Program-made: the position numbers and the translations under genes | In this document: piece by piece, positions 38,773-46,874 of the stretch | How positions within the stretch are numbered: the stretch's first letter is position 1 | How the letters are laid out: every line of letters starts with the position of its first letter | Origin: Silvimonas terrae | GTDB lineage: Bacteria > Pseudomonadota > Gammaproteobacteria > Burkholderiales > Chitinibacteraceae | Length of the DNA: 64,000 bases | Reading direction: 5' to 3' | Assembly (NCBI RefSeq): GCF_014202765.1 | Contig: NZ_JACHHN010000012.1 | Coordinates: 1-64,000 of the forward strand | Notes under the pieces: generated by a model | Seen by the model: only the letters and a program-made list of their open reading frames with translations | Databases searched by the model: none | Told to the model about the DNA's origin: nothing

Positions 38773-39747
38773 ATGCAGAATCTGAAAACCGGTTACACCG
38801 TGGGCGCCTATACCTGTGCGCCTTCGTTTCATCAAGGCTCGGCACAAGAGGAGTCCCGATTCTGGAAGCAATTGGCACAGATGCCGCTGGTGGGCGGCGT
38901 GGAGCAGCCGTGTCTGGATGAGTTGCATCCGTTAGGCGATGATTTCCTGCTGTCGCATCTGGCGCCGCATTGGCATGTCGTGCTGACGGCAATCATGGGA
39001 ACGATGCAAAAGCGGCAAGTGCAGCGCGATTTTGGTCTGGCTTCGGAAAACGAAGAAGCGCGGGTGGCGGCTGTACGGTTCATGGCCCACATTTTTGCAA
39101 AAACCCGCAAGCTGAATGATCATGCCGGTCGCGCGGTGGTGCGAGCGGTGGAGTTGCATTCCGCGCCAGCCAGCGGCGTTGCGATTTCCGGGCTGGCAGC
39201 CAGTGCTTTCCTGCGCTCGTTGGCGGAGATTGCCAGTTGGGATTGGGAGTGCCCGCTGGTGGTGGAACATTGCGACTCACGCACTGGTATTGAACCACGC
39301 AAAGGTTTTTTGAGCCTGGAGGAAGAAATCCAGGTGGTACACGCCGTGGCCGCCGATTTTCCGCAACGACAAATTGGCTTGTGTGTGAACTGGGCGCGTT
39401 CTGTGCTGGAAACGCATAGCAAAGACACGCCGCTGACGCACATTGCGCAATGCCAGCGGGCAGGTTTGCTCAAAGGGCTGATGTTTTCCGGTACGGCGGC
39501 TGTGGGTGAGTACGGGCCGTGGACTGATCTGCATGCGCCGTTCGCTCCCTTTGCGGGTGCGCGCTTTGCCTGCCCGGATTCACTGCTGGGTGTGAGGGAT
39601 GCTACTGCGTGTTTCCAGCAGGCGCCTGCTAACACACTGGAATTTGCGGGGATCAAATTACTGGCGATCAACCCCCATGCAGAGCTGGCAGAGCGCCTGG
39701 GCATTATTGAAGACGGGGTGACCGCGCTGAGTCTTGCCGCGGCTTGA
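38773..39747 (+). CDS. DUF4862 family protein
   Basis: A 324-residue soluble protein. The start TGYTVGAYTCAPSFHQGSAQ and the HCDSRTGIEPRKGFLSLEEE segment match DUF4862, a family with a probable TIM-barrel, xylose-isomerase-like layout. Its function is unknown. ATG 38773 is chosen for the AGGAAGGG nine bases upstream. It lies 22 bases after yiaL, in the same transcript, and so is probably induced with the diketogulonate genes. Confidence 0.82.
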   Translation: MQNLKTGYTVGAYTCAPSFHQGSAQEESRFWKQLAQMPLVGGVEQPCLDELHPLGDDFLLSHLAPHWHVVLTAIMGTMQKRQVQRDFGLASENEEARVAAVRFMAHIFAKTRKLNDHAGRAVVRAVELHSAPASGVAISGLAASAFLRSLAEIASWDWECPLVVEHCDSRTGIEPRKGFLSLEEEIQVVHAVAADFPQRQIGLCVNWARSVLETHSKDTPLTHIAQCQRAGLLKGLMFSGTAAVGEYGPWTDLHAPFAPFAGARFACPDSLLGVRDATACFQQAPANTLEFAGIKLLAINPHAELAERLGIIEDGVTALSLAAA

Positions 39748-39780
39748 TGTACCGCCCGCGTTTTTTTTCGGGCGTGACCC

Positions 39781-39818
39781 AACAAAAAAGGCGACCTTGA
39801 AGGTCGCCTTTTTTGTTT
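39781..39818. terminator. Bidirectional terminator
   Basis: AACAAAAAAGGCGACC, short loop, GGTCGCCTTTTTTGTT. It closes the yiaL-DUF4862 unit and the GlsB-type gene on the other strand. Confidence 0.93.
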
Positions 39819-39824
39819 TCCGGA

Positions 39825-40076
39825 TTAACGATGCAGCAATTGCGCTACCCAAAGAATGAGAATTGCACCGAGAATCGACATCAGAATACCGGCCGGGTGG
39901 AACGGCTTGTTTTTCGAATCGGTAAAAAGGTTGGCAATGAAGCCACCCACCAGCGAGCCAACAATGCCCAGTACGCCCGTCATGATCAAACCCATGCCAT
40001 GCGCGCCGGGCATGATCCAGCGTGCAATCAGACCAACAACAATACCTACGACGAATGCCCAAATCAGATTCAGCAC
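39825..40076 (-). CDS. GlsB/YeaQ/YmgE-family small membrane protein
   Basis: An 83-residue inner-membrane protein with three segments. The GLIARWIMPGAHGMGLIMTG motif is that of the transglycosylase-associated (GlsB/YeaQ/YmgE) family, often induced by general stress. The start is GTG 40076. The ribosome-binding site before it lies in one arm of a perfect inverted repeat. It is a close paralogue of the gene at 40197-40451 directly upstream on the same strand. Confidence 0.88.
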   Translation of the reverse strand: MLNLIWAFVVGIVVGLIARWIMPGAHGMGLIMTGVLGIVGSLVGGFIANLFTDSKNKPFHPAGILMSILGAILILWVAQLLHR

Positions 40077-40080
40077 GATC

Positions 40081-40122
40081 TCTGGTTTCCTGCGTTAGAA
40101 AAAGGGATCACAGGAAACCAGA
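40081..40122 (-). promoter_or_regulatory. Hairpin that can hide the ribosome-binding site
   Basis: TCTGGTTTCCTG (40081-40092) and CAGGAAACCAGA (40111-40122) are exact 12-base complements with an 18-base loop. On the minus strand the AGGA of the downstream arm is the likely Shine-Dalgarno of the GTG start at 40076. Confidence 0.65.
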
Positions 40123-40196
40123 AGAATGAGTGCGTGCGATATCGGATATGTCTGGCAATGCGGTCTGGCTGGATAAAGTTACGGAACCGGCGGTAA

Positions 40197-40451
40197 TCAG
40201 TGTTGCAGCATCTGCACCACCCACAGCACAACCAGGGCACCGATCACCGACATGATGATCCCGACCGGGTGAACGGGTGAGCCCTCAGGCGGCTTGCTGA
40301 ACAGCCGGGCGATATAGCCGCCCACCACTGCGCCGACAATGCCCAGAATGCCGGTCATGAATAAGCCCATGCCCTGCGCGCCAGGCATGATCCAGCGTGC
40401 GATCAGGCCCACTACAATGCCGACGATAAACATCCAGATTAAATGCAACAT
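40197..40451 (-). CDS. GlsB/YeaQ/YmgE-family small membrane protein, paralogue
   Basis: An 84-residue protein with three membrane segments and the same GLIARWIMPGAQGMGLFMTG motif. It is about two-thirds identical to the downstream paralogue. ATG 40451 follows an AGGGAG site. The long in-frame extension upstream to 41105 runs through antisense tRNA sequence and is rejected. Tandem duplication is the simplest origin. Confidence 0.88.
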   Translation of the reverse strand: MLHLIWMFIVGIVVGLIARWIMPGAQGMGLFMTGILGIVGAVVGGYIARLFSKPPEGSPVHPVGIIMSVIGALVVLWVVQMLQH

Positions 40452-40639
40452 GCGCGTGCTCCCTGAAAAGACCGACAGGTAAAAGAAGGACTGGCAGAAA
40501 GTCAGATCAAGCCGGCGATAGGTCTGAAAGCAGGAGCCGGGTGCAGCCGGGGCGGGGAGTGGTTTGGCCGGTGCCGCTACTGAAGATAGCATGTGCGGGC
40601 GGGTATTGCGGCGTGTTGACGGGTAAAACAAAGAACAAA

Positions 40640-40666
40640 CAAAAAACCCGATCGTTTGATCGGGTT
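40640..40666 (-). terminator. Terminator after the decayed tRNA copy
   Basis: AAAAAACCCGATCG / TTGATCGGGTT, the same stem as after both intact tRNA-Leu genes. On the minus strand it follows the pseudo-tRNA. Confidence 0.8.
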
Positions 40667-40678
40667 CGCTATTGAGTG

Positions 40679-40765
40679 GGGTGGGGCGGAGAAGGCTGCA
40701 CCTGCCTCGCCCTTGAAAGCGCCAGGGACTGAGGCTGGTGTGAATACCCGTTGCGGCGTCTGGGT
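40679..40765 (-). pseudogene. Decayed tRNA-Leu copy
   Basis: Placed 184 bases from the intact gene, this stretch aligns base for base without gaps, together with its terminator. About two-thirds of positions agree, for example GGAGAAG, CGCCCTTG, AGCGC and CTGGG blocks. The discriminator/CCA end, acceptor stem and anticodon stem pairs are broken, so it should not fold or be charged. Confidence 0.7.
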
Positions 40766-40824
40766 GCAAACTGCATGTATATATATGTCGATATACATCG
40801 GTGAGACATCTGCGCCGCCAAAAC

Positions 40825-40855
40825 AAAAAACCCGATCGTTTGATCGGGTTTTTTG
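40825..40855 (-). terminator. Terminator of tRNA-Leu, copy 1
   Basis: AAAAAACCCGATCG, TTT loop, GATCGGGTTTTTT. It lies directly downstream of the tRNA on the minus strand. Confidence 0.92.
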
Positions 40856-40862
40856 TTGAATT

Positions 40863-40949
40863 TGGTGCCCAGGAGAAGACTCGAACTTCCACGCCCTTGC
40901 GAGCGCTAGGACCTGAACCTAGTGCGTCTACCAATTCCGCCACCTGGGC
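40863..40949 (-). tRNA. tRNA-Leu (anticodon CAG), copy 1
   Basis: An 87-base class II tRNA with encoded CCA. The 5' end GCCCAGGTGGCGGAATTGG and the 3' TCCTGGGC form the acceptor stem with the discriminator A. The anticodon loop TTCAGGT gives CAG between CTAGG and CCTAG. A long variable arm and the GTTCGAGTC T-loop are present. It reads CUG codons. Confidence 0.96.
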
Positions 40950-41176
40950 TTCGTTGCTGTGTTGCAGCAGCGAAGGAGGGCAATTATGTCGGGTCAGCCA
41001 GAATGTGTCAACATGGTTACCCCAATAAAATGCATAGGTAATTGAAAAATCGGTAAATGTTCCGTTGTTTGCGGTATTAACTCCGCCGGACAGAAGGTGA
41101 AACAAGGTAAATTGAATACAGCGGTGAGATGCGGAGCAAAGAATGGCAGAGGGAATCGCGAGGGTGGGGGCGGAAA

Positions 41177-41208
41177 AAGAAAAACCCGATCATTGCTGAT
41201 CGGGTTTT
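41177..41208 (-). terminator. Terminator of tRNA-Leu, copy 2
   Basis: AAAAACCCGATCA, short loop, TGATCGGGTTTT on the minus strand side of the tRNA, a variant of the stem found after the other copies. Confidence 0.9.
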
Positions 41209-41217
41209 CAAGTGTTT

Positions 41218-41304
41218 TGGTGCCCAGGAGAAGACTCGAACTTCCACGCCCTTGCGAGCGCTAGGACCTGAACCTAGTGCGTCTACCAATTCCGCCACCT
41301 GGGC
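41218..41304 (-). tRNA. tRNA-Leu (anticodon CAG), copy 2
   Basis: Identical over all 87 bases to the copy at 40863-40949, again with encoded CCA. It is the first unit of the tandem array on the minus strand and lies 65 bases from the divergent rnr start. Confidence 0.96.
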
Positions 41305-41369
41305 CATGTGCTACGCTGTTAGAATGCGTGCATCACGAAGAAGCGCGATTATCAGGAAACAATAAAACA

Positions 41370-44300
41370 ATGTCAATAAAAAAGAGTGCTACCACATCCA
41401 AATCTGCGAAGACCGCTCCGGCCACCTCGCTGCGTTTGCAAGATCCCCACCTTGAGCGTGAACGCGAGCGCTACGAAAATCCGCTGCCCTCCCGCGAATA
41501 TGTACTGCAAGTGCTGGAAGAAGCCGGCGCGCCTTTATATGCAGAAGATCTCGCGCGGCTGTTGTCCATTACCGAAGAAGAGCGTGCGTTCTTTGAGCGT
41601 CGCCTTGGCGCCATGGCGCGTGATGGCCAGTTGATGGTGAACCGCAAAGGCGCACTGTGTATTGCTGAAAAAATTGATTTGATCCCCGGCCGTGTCCAGG
41701 GTCACGCAGAAGGGTTTGGTTTCCTGGTGCCGGATGACGGTTCTGATGATCTATATCTGTCATCGCGCGAGCTTGATAAAGTCATGCATGGCGATCGTGT
41801 GCTGGTGCGCCAGGCCGGGTTTGATCGACGTGGCCGTCGCGAAGGCCGGATTGTGGAGGTGCTGGAGCGCCTGACCACCCGGCTCGTGGGCCGTTTTATG
41901 GCAGAGCATGGCGTGTACCGCGTGGTCGCGGAAGACAAGCGCATTGCCAAAGATATCCTTGTGCCGCCCAAAGAGAAGGGCAAAGCCAAACCCGGTCAGG
42001 TGGTGATGGTTGAAATCACCCAGCAGCCGGATCACAAAGTGCAGCCGCTGGGCCGCGTGGTAGAAATCCTGGGTAATTACGATGACCCGGGCATGGAAAT
42101 CGAAATTGCGCTGCGCAAGCATAATCTGCCGTATGAGTTTTCTGCCGAAGCCAAAGCCCAGGCCGAGGCCACACCCAAAACTGTGGGCAAGAAAGATCTC
42201 AAGCCGGTCATGGGGGTCAAACGCGTTGATCTGCGTGATCTGCCCCTGGTGACGATTGATGGCGAAACCGCCCGTGACTTTGACGACGCCGTCTATGCCG
42301 AGAAAAAAGGCAAAGGCTGGCGCCTTGTGGTGGCCATTGCGGACGTAAGCCATTACGTACAGCCGGGCGACGCGCTGGATGTGACCTCGATTGAACGCGG
42401 CAACTCGGTGTATTTTCCGCGCCGCGTGATCCCCATGTTGCCGGAAGAACTCTCCAACGGCCTGTGTTCGTTGAACCCCGCAGTAGATCGGCTGTGTATG
42501 GTCTGCGACATGCAGGTCAGCGCCAGCGGCAGCATCAAGAAATACAAGTTCTACCCGGCGGTGATGCATTCCAAAGCACGCCTGACCTACACCAAGGTCT
42601 GGGACATGCTGGAAGAGCCCAAGGGCAAGACCGCCAAAGAGTACAAAAAAGTACTGCCGCATATTCAGGACCTGTACGCCTTGTATCAGGCCTTTGCGGC
42701 GGCGCGCGTGGTGCGCGGTGCGATTGATTTTGAAACCACTGAAACCGAAGTGCGTTTTGATGACAAGGGCAAGATCAGCCAGATCGTGCCGGTGATCCGC
42801 AACCCGGCCCACAAACTGATTGAAGAATGCATGCTGGCGGCCAACGTCTGCGCCGCAGATTTCCTGATCACCAACAAGCAAACTTGCCTCTACCGCGTAC
42901 ACGAAGGGCCGAACCCGGAACGTCTGGAAAAGCTGCGCGAATACCTGCGTTCTTGTGGGCTGTCCCTGGGGGGCGGCGAAGAACCAAAGGCGGGCGATTA
43001 CGCGACCTTGCTCGAAGAGATCAAAACCCGGCCGGATGCATCCTTGCTGCAGACCATGTTGCTGCGTAGCCTGCAGCAGGCCGTATACAGCCCGGACAAC
43101 AAGGGCCACTTTGGTCTGGGTTATGAGGCCTACACGCACTTCACCTCACCGATCCGGCGTTATCCGGATTTGCTGGTGCATCGCGCCATCAAATCCGTGC
43201 TGGCGGGCAAGAAATACAGACCGGCCCAAAAGTGGGAAGCCCTGGGTATTCAGTGTTCCATGACGGAACGCCGCGCGGATGAAGCCAGCCGCGATGTCAT
43301 GAACTTCCTCAAGTGCTACTTCATGCAGGACAAGGTGGGCGAGGTGTTCGAGGGCAGCGTCTCTGCCGTCACCGGGTTTGGCATGTTTGTGCTGCTGGAT
43401 AATCTGTATGTTGAGGGCCTGGTGCACGTGTCTGAACTGGGCAACGATTATTTCCACTACGATGATCTGCGCCATGAACTCAAGGGCGAGCGCAGCGGGC
43501 GTATCTACAAGCTGACCGATCGGGTAAAGGTGAAGGTCGCGCGGGTTGCACTGGATACCAGCAAGATTGACTTTGTGCTGGTGCCAGAAGAAAAAGCCAA
43601 AGTGGTTGCGCCAATTGCCGAGGCGCCCGCCGCTGTCGCATCCGCCCCGGAGAGTGTGTCCGCAGCAGAACCGGCCCGCCGTGCTCCGAAAACCCGCAGT
43701 CAGCGCCGTCGCGCTGCGGCCGTCGCACGCAAGGCCGCAGCAGCGGCGACACCAGCCCCGGTCAACGCCGCCAACAGCGGTGCGCAACTGGCGGTTGCGG
43801 CCGCGGCGCAGGCCAAAAAGGCATCACGATCGCAACCCAAGGCCAAAGCACCGGTGGCACCGCAGCCTGCGGCCAAACCAACGGATAACACGGCCGCCAA
43901 GCCGGCTGCCAACGCCAGAAAACCGGCCGCAGCCAAGCCCGTTGCGCCAACCGCGACACCGGCGAAACGTGCCCGCAAGCCCGTAGCCGCCAACGCAAAC
44001 CCGGCTGCAACACCCGTACCTCAGCCCGCACCTGCCGGTAAACCGGCGACCAAACCGGCGACCACCAAGCCGACGGCGCCAAAGACGGCCAAGCCGGTCG
44101 CACCGACGCCAGCCGTAGCCAAGGCCCCGGCACGCGGCAAAGCGGCACCTGCCACGGTACCAACGACTGCACCTGCGCAAAAACCGGCTGCGCGCAGACG
44201 GGGTGGCCCGACCGCCAGTGCGTTGACCAGTGCGCCGGGCGCCCCGGTTGCCGCGCCCGCGCCAGTGGTTGCACCGGCTCCGGCAAGTACTTCGCGGCGC

Positions 44301-44405
44301 AAGCCTGCGCAGACGGCCGCTTTGCTGCAAGCACCGGCCACCGAGGCCGCGCCGGCCAAACCGGCTGCGCGTAGTCGTCGGAAAAAACCGGATCAACAAG
44401 GCTAA
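41370..44405 (+). CDS. rnr: Ribonuclease R with long low-complexity C-terminal tail
   Basis: A 1011-residue exoribonuclease of the RNB family (E. coli Rnr has 813). Order: N-terminal helix-turn-helix and cold-shock domains (residues 25-230), RNB catalytic domain with the Mg-binding TARDFDDAVYAEKK near residue 305, and an S1 domain (about 650-735) with GMFVLLDNLYVEGLVHVSEL. From about residue 740 to the end (270 residues) the protein is almost only Ala, Pro, Lys, Arg and Thr. Such basic tails bind RNA or ribosomes in other RNase R proteins but are usually far shorter. ATG 41370 is chosen because the upstream frame crosses the tRNA gene. Confidence 0.96.
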   Translation: MSIKKSATTSKSAKTAPATSLRLQDPHLERERERYENPLPSREYVLQVLEEAGAPLYAEDLARLLSITEEERAFFERRLGAMARDGQLMVNRKGALCIAEKIDLIPGRVQGHAEGFGFLVPDDGSDDLYLSSRELDKVMHGDRVLVRQAGFDRRGRREGRIVEVLERLTTRLVGRFMAEHGVYRVVAEDKRIAKDILVPPKEKGKAKPGQVVMVEITQQPDHKVQPLGRVVEILGNYDDPGMEIEIALRKHNLPYEFSAEAKAQAEATPKTVGKKDLKPVMGVKRVDLRDLPLVTIDGETARDFDDAVYAEKKGKGWRLVVAIADVSHYVQPGDALDVTSIERGNSVYFPRRVIPMLPEELSNGLCSLNPAVDRLCMVCDMQVSASGSIKKYKFYPAVMHSKARLTYTKVWDMLEEPKGKTAKEYKKVLPHIQDLYALYQAFAAARVVRGAIDFETTETEVRFDDKGKISQIVPVIRNPAHKLIEECMLAANVCAADFLITNKQTCLYRVHEGPNPERLEKLREYLRSCGLSLGGGEEPKAGDYATLLEEIKTRPDASLLQTMLLRSLQQAVYSPDNKGHFGLGYEAYTHFTSPIRRYPDLLVHRAIKSVLAGKKYRPAQKWEALGIQCSMTERRADEASRDVMNFLKCYFMQDKVGEVFEGSVSAVTGFGMFVLLDNLYVEGLVHVSELGNDYFHYDDLRHELKGERSGRIYKLTDRVKVKVARVALDTSKIDFVLVPEEKAKVVAPIAEAPAAVASAPESVSAAEPARRAPKTRSQRRRAAAVARKAAAAATPAPVNAANSGAQLAVAAAAQAKKASRSQPKAKAPVAPQPAAKPTDNTAAKPAANARKPAAAKPVAPTATPAKRARKPVAANANPAATPVPQPAPAGKPATKPATTKPTAPKTAKPVAPTPAVAKAPARGKAAPATVPTTAPAQKPAARRRGGPTASALTSAPGAPVAAPAPVVAPAPASTSRRKPAQTAALLQAPATEAAPAKPAARSRRKKPDQQG

Positions 44406-44555
44406 GCAGGTTGCGTAAATGCCCGGTGCGTGTCTGTCACGTATCCGGCGCATTCACGTGTTACCCTTGCCGCACATGTGAGCCAGGCCACTTTTTGTCA
44501 GTGTTGTCTGACAGGTGGAACATGGCAAAGCGCACTATCAAGGAGTACAGGTTTT

Positions 44556-44915
44556 ATGTTTATTGTCGACCGTTCGGCTGCACTGATTCGCCCAAAACAA
44601 GCTTTCCTGGATTGGCTCAATGCCTTGCCCGGCAACGATATCGTATTGTCGCTGGCAGACGTGCGCAGCGATTGCACCGTGATCATGATCCCCGAAGTGA
44701 CCGAGCCTGAAGACGGCATTTCCTATATTGATGATCTGGCGGAGCGTCTGTTTGAAATGGAACTTGCGTCGTGGGTTGAGGACGAAGCCCTGTGGCCGCA
44801 AAGCCGCACGCTCAAACTGTTCTGGGAATGGTTTGATGTGGAGATCCACATGGGGGTGATGGACAGCGTGTCAGAAGACATTCACAACACACCCTCAGAT
44901 CATAACTATCACTGA
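44556..44915 (+). CDS. Hypothetical soluble protein of 119 residues
   Basis: An acidic protein rich in Trp, Asp and Glu (SWVEDEALWPQSRTLKLFWE, then WFDVEIHMGVMD) with no signal or membrane segment. I do not recognise a family with a known role, though the even composition suggests a conserved cytoplasmic protein. AAGGAG lies before ATG 44556. It lies between rnr and the SIMPL gene, both co-directional. Confidence 0.75.
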   Translation: MFIVDRSAALIRPKQAFLDWLNALPGNDIVLSLADVRSDCTVIMIPEVTEPEDGISYIDDLAERLFEMELASWVEDEALWPQSRTLKLFWEWFDVEIHMGVMDSVSEDIHNTPSDHNYH

Positions 44916-44951
44916 AAAGCGCCGGCATGATCGGCGCACAAGGAGAATTCC

Positions 44952-45662
44952 ATGCGCCGATACGCGCTTGCCGCAGCCGTAGCAGGATTGTTTTGTACCG
45001 CCCAGGCTTTTGCCGAGCCGCTCAATTACAACGTGGTGAACCTGGAAGCCAGTTCCAGCAAGGACGTCAGCAACGATCTGGCGACTGCCACGCTGTATGT
45101 CGAGATCAACAACACAGATCCTGCCCAACTGGCCGACAAGGTGAATCAGACTCTGGCTGCTGCCGTGCGGCTGAGTCGCCAGTATGCCACCGTGCAATCC
45201 GCGGGCACCGGCTACACCACGTATCCCGTCTACAACAACAAGACCAATCACCAGGATAGCTGGCGTGGTCGTGGCGAATTGCGCCTGACCAGCCGTGACT
45301 TTCCCGCCCTCTCCAGGCTTCTGGGGCAGTTGCAGCAGCCGCTCTCCAACGGCGTTTCCATGCAACTGGCCGGCATCCGTTATGGCGTTTCAGATGAAGC
45401 CCGCAAGGCGGCAGAAGATGGCCTGATTGAAGACAGCATCAAGGCCTTTCGGCAGCGTGCGGAGCTGATCCAGCGTGGTATGGCCGGCACTGGCTGGCGG
45501 ACGGTCAACATGAACGTCAACACCCAGGCGTTTGAACCGCCCGCACCGCGCGTGATGATGATGAAAGCGGCCATGGCTTCGGACAGCGCCGCACCGCCGG
45601 CGATTGAGGGTGGCGACAGCAAAGTGTCCGTGACTGTTTCCGGCAGCATCCAGGTTCAGTGA
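44952..45662 (+). CDS. SIMPL-domain (DUF541, YggE-like) exported protein
   Basis: A 236-residue protein with signal peptide RRYALAAAVAGLFCTAQAFA. The SIMPL domain is recognised by the early ATLYVEINNTDPAQLADKVN, the TTYPVYNN-W-GRGELRLTS strand and the VSDEARKAAEDGLIEDSIKA helix. YggE-like proteins are periplasmic and linked to lower oxidative stress; the mechanism is unknown. An AAGGAG site precedes the ATG. The YgfX-like gene follows after four bases. Confidence 0.9.
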   Translation: MRRYALAAAVAGLFCTAQAFAEPLNYNVVNLEASSSKDVSNDLATATLYVEINNTDPAQLADKVNQTLAAAVRLSRQYATVQSAGTGYTTYPVYNNKTNHQDSWRGRGELRLTSRDFPALSRLLGQLQQPLSNGVSMQLAGIRYGVSDEARKAAEDGLIEDSIKAFRQRAELIQRGMAGTGWRTVNMNVNTQAFEPPAPRVMMMKAAMASDSAAPPAIEGGDSKVSVTVSGSIQVQ

Positions 45663-45666
45663 ACAG

Positions 45667-46158
45667 ATGGCTGCACCGGGCCTGAATGTTGAGGTCTACT
45701 GGCAGGCAGGGCGCACCACGCCCTGCCTGCTTGCGTTTGCGGGGGCGTTGGCGCTGGTTTGCGCGGCGCTGTTACCGTGGCCCTGGTTCATGCCGGGCAT
45801 GGCCGTCGTGCTCACCGGCCTGGCATGGACCATCTACACGTTGCGGCAGCAGGCAACCCACGGCTTGCTCCGGTTGGGGCCAGAGAACCAGCTTCGGGTG
45901 CAGTGGGGTACGGGCCCGCAAGAACGGGCTCAGGTCCAGGCGTCGTCCCTGGTGTGCGCTCATCTGATCGTGCTGCATTTGCGGGTGGGGGAGCGCCGAC
46001 GCTGGCGCGCTCTGGTGCTATGGCCAGACAGCATGAGTGGAGCGGATTTTCGTCAGCTATGCGCGGCTTTACGCTGGGGTGCGGGCAGTCAGCCGAACAA
46101 GACCAGCACACGCGCCGCGTCGTCGGGGTCTGGCAGTACGCGCGCCGGCATGTCGTAA
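45667..46158 (+). CDS. YgfX-like (CptA-type) two-segment membrane protein
   Basis: A 163-residue protein with two hydrophobic segments at about residues 18-58 and a soluble C-terminal part. The closing RRWRALVLWPDSMSGADFRQ with LCAALRW is the YgfX/CptA signature. In E. coli YgfX pairs with SdhE/YgfY and affects cell shape proteins; no sdhE gene lies here. The last 70 bases are antisense to the end of the ABC ATPase gene, so the final 23 residues (Ser/Thr-rich) may not be conserved. Confidence 0.7.
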   Translation: MAAPGLNVEVYWQAGRTTPCLLAFAGALALVCAALLPWPWFMPGMAVVLTGLAWTIYTLRQQATHGLLRLGPENQLRVQWGTGPQERAQVQASSLVCAHLIVLHLRVGERRRWRALVLWPDSMSGADFRQLCAALRWGAGSQPNKTSTRAASSGSGSTRAGMS

Positions 46159-46874
46159 ACCGCTTGCAGGATTTCGCACCGGAGCACCGCTTGCGGCGTA
46201 CCCTCAGCGACCGCCTGGCCGTGCCTGAGCAATAACAGACGATCGCACCAGCGCGCCGCCAGGTTCACATCATGCAGCACCACCAGTACCGCAAGCTGTT
46301 GCTGACGGGCCAAGGCCTGCACCGCCGCCAGCACGCCATGCTGATGGCGCGGATCAAGGCTGGCGGTGGGTTCATCCAGCAGCAGTGATGCTTTGCTGTT
46401 CAGTTGGCAGGCCGCCAGCGTCTGCACCAGCACGCGGGCAAGCTGCACCCGCTGTTGTTCGCCACCCGACAAGCCCGCGTAGTGGCGTGTCGCCAGGTCA
46501 GCCGCATCGGCCTGAATCAGCGCCGCGTCGACCAGCACTTGCACCTGGGCGGCGGTGAGTTCATCAAACGGGTACGCGCCCATGGCGACGACTTCCGGCA
46601 CCGGCAGATCAAATTCCAGCACAGAGGTCTGGGGCAGCAAGGCCCGCAGACGTGCCAACTGTCGTGGCCGGGTACGACCGACAAGCTGACCATCCAGCGC
46701 GATCTTGCCCTGGCTGGTGTGCAGATCACCGGCCACGGCTGCCAGCAGTGATGATTTGCCGGCGCCATTGGCCCCCAGCACGCCAACGACTTCGCCCGCG
46801 GCAACCTGTAGCGAGACATCGGCCAACACGGTGCGACCTTCGCGCACGCAAGTCAGATGTTCAATCTGGATCAT
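46089..46874 (-). CDS. hmuV: ABC transporter ATPase, haem/iron-complex type (HmuV-like)
   Basis: A 261-residue ATPase of the FepC/HmuV family. Walker A is GANGAGKSS (about residue 35-43), the signature is LSGGEQQRVQLARVL, Walker B is LLLDEPTASLDPRHQ and the switch His is in VVLHDVNLAARW. HmuV members often have the inserted AACQLNS-like stretch before Walker B, as here. It drives uptake of haem or another iron complex. The ATG overlaps the permease stop as ATGA. Its 3' end overlaps the convergent YgfX-like gene by 70 bases. Confidence 0.8.
   Translation of the reverse strand: MIQIEHLTCVREGRTVLADVSLQVAAGEVVGVLGANGAGKSSLLAAVAGDLHTSQGKIALDGQLVGRTRPRQLARLRALLPQTSVLEFDLPVPEVVAMGAYPFDELTAAQVQVLVDAALIQADAADLATRHYAGLSGGEQQRVQLARVLVQTLAACQLNSKASLLLDEPTASLDPRHQHGVLAAVQALARQQQLAVLVVLHDVNLAARWCDRLLLLRHGQAVAEGTPQAVLRCEILQAVYDMPARVLPDPDDAARVLVLFG

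Noticed and set aside
40197-41105. A 302-codon minus frame extending the GlsB-type gene through the tRNA-Leu region
   Set aside because: The extra N-terminal part translates tRNA sequence and terminators. The real gene starts at ATG 40451 after an AGGGAG site.
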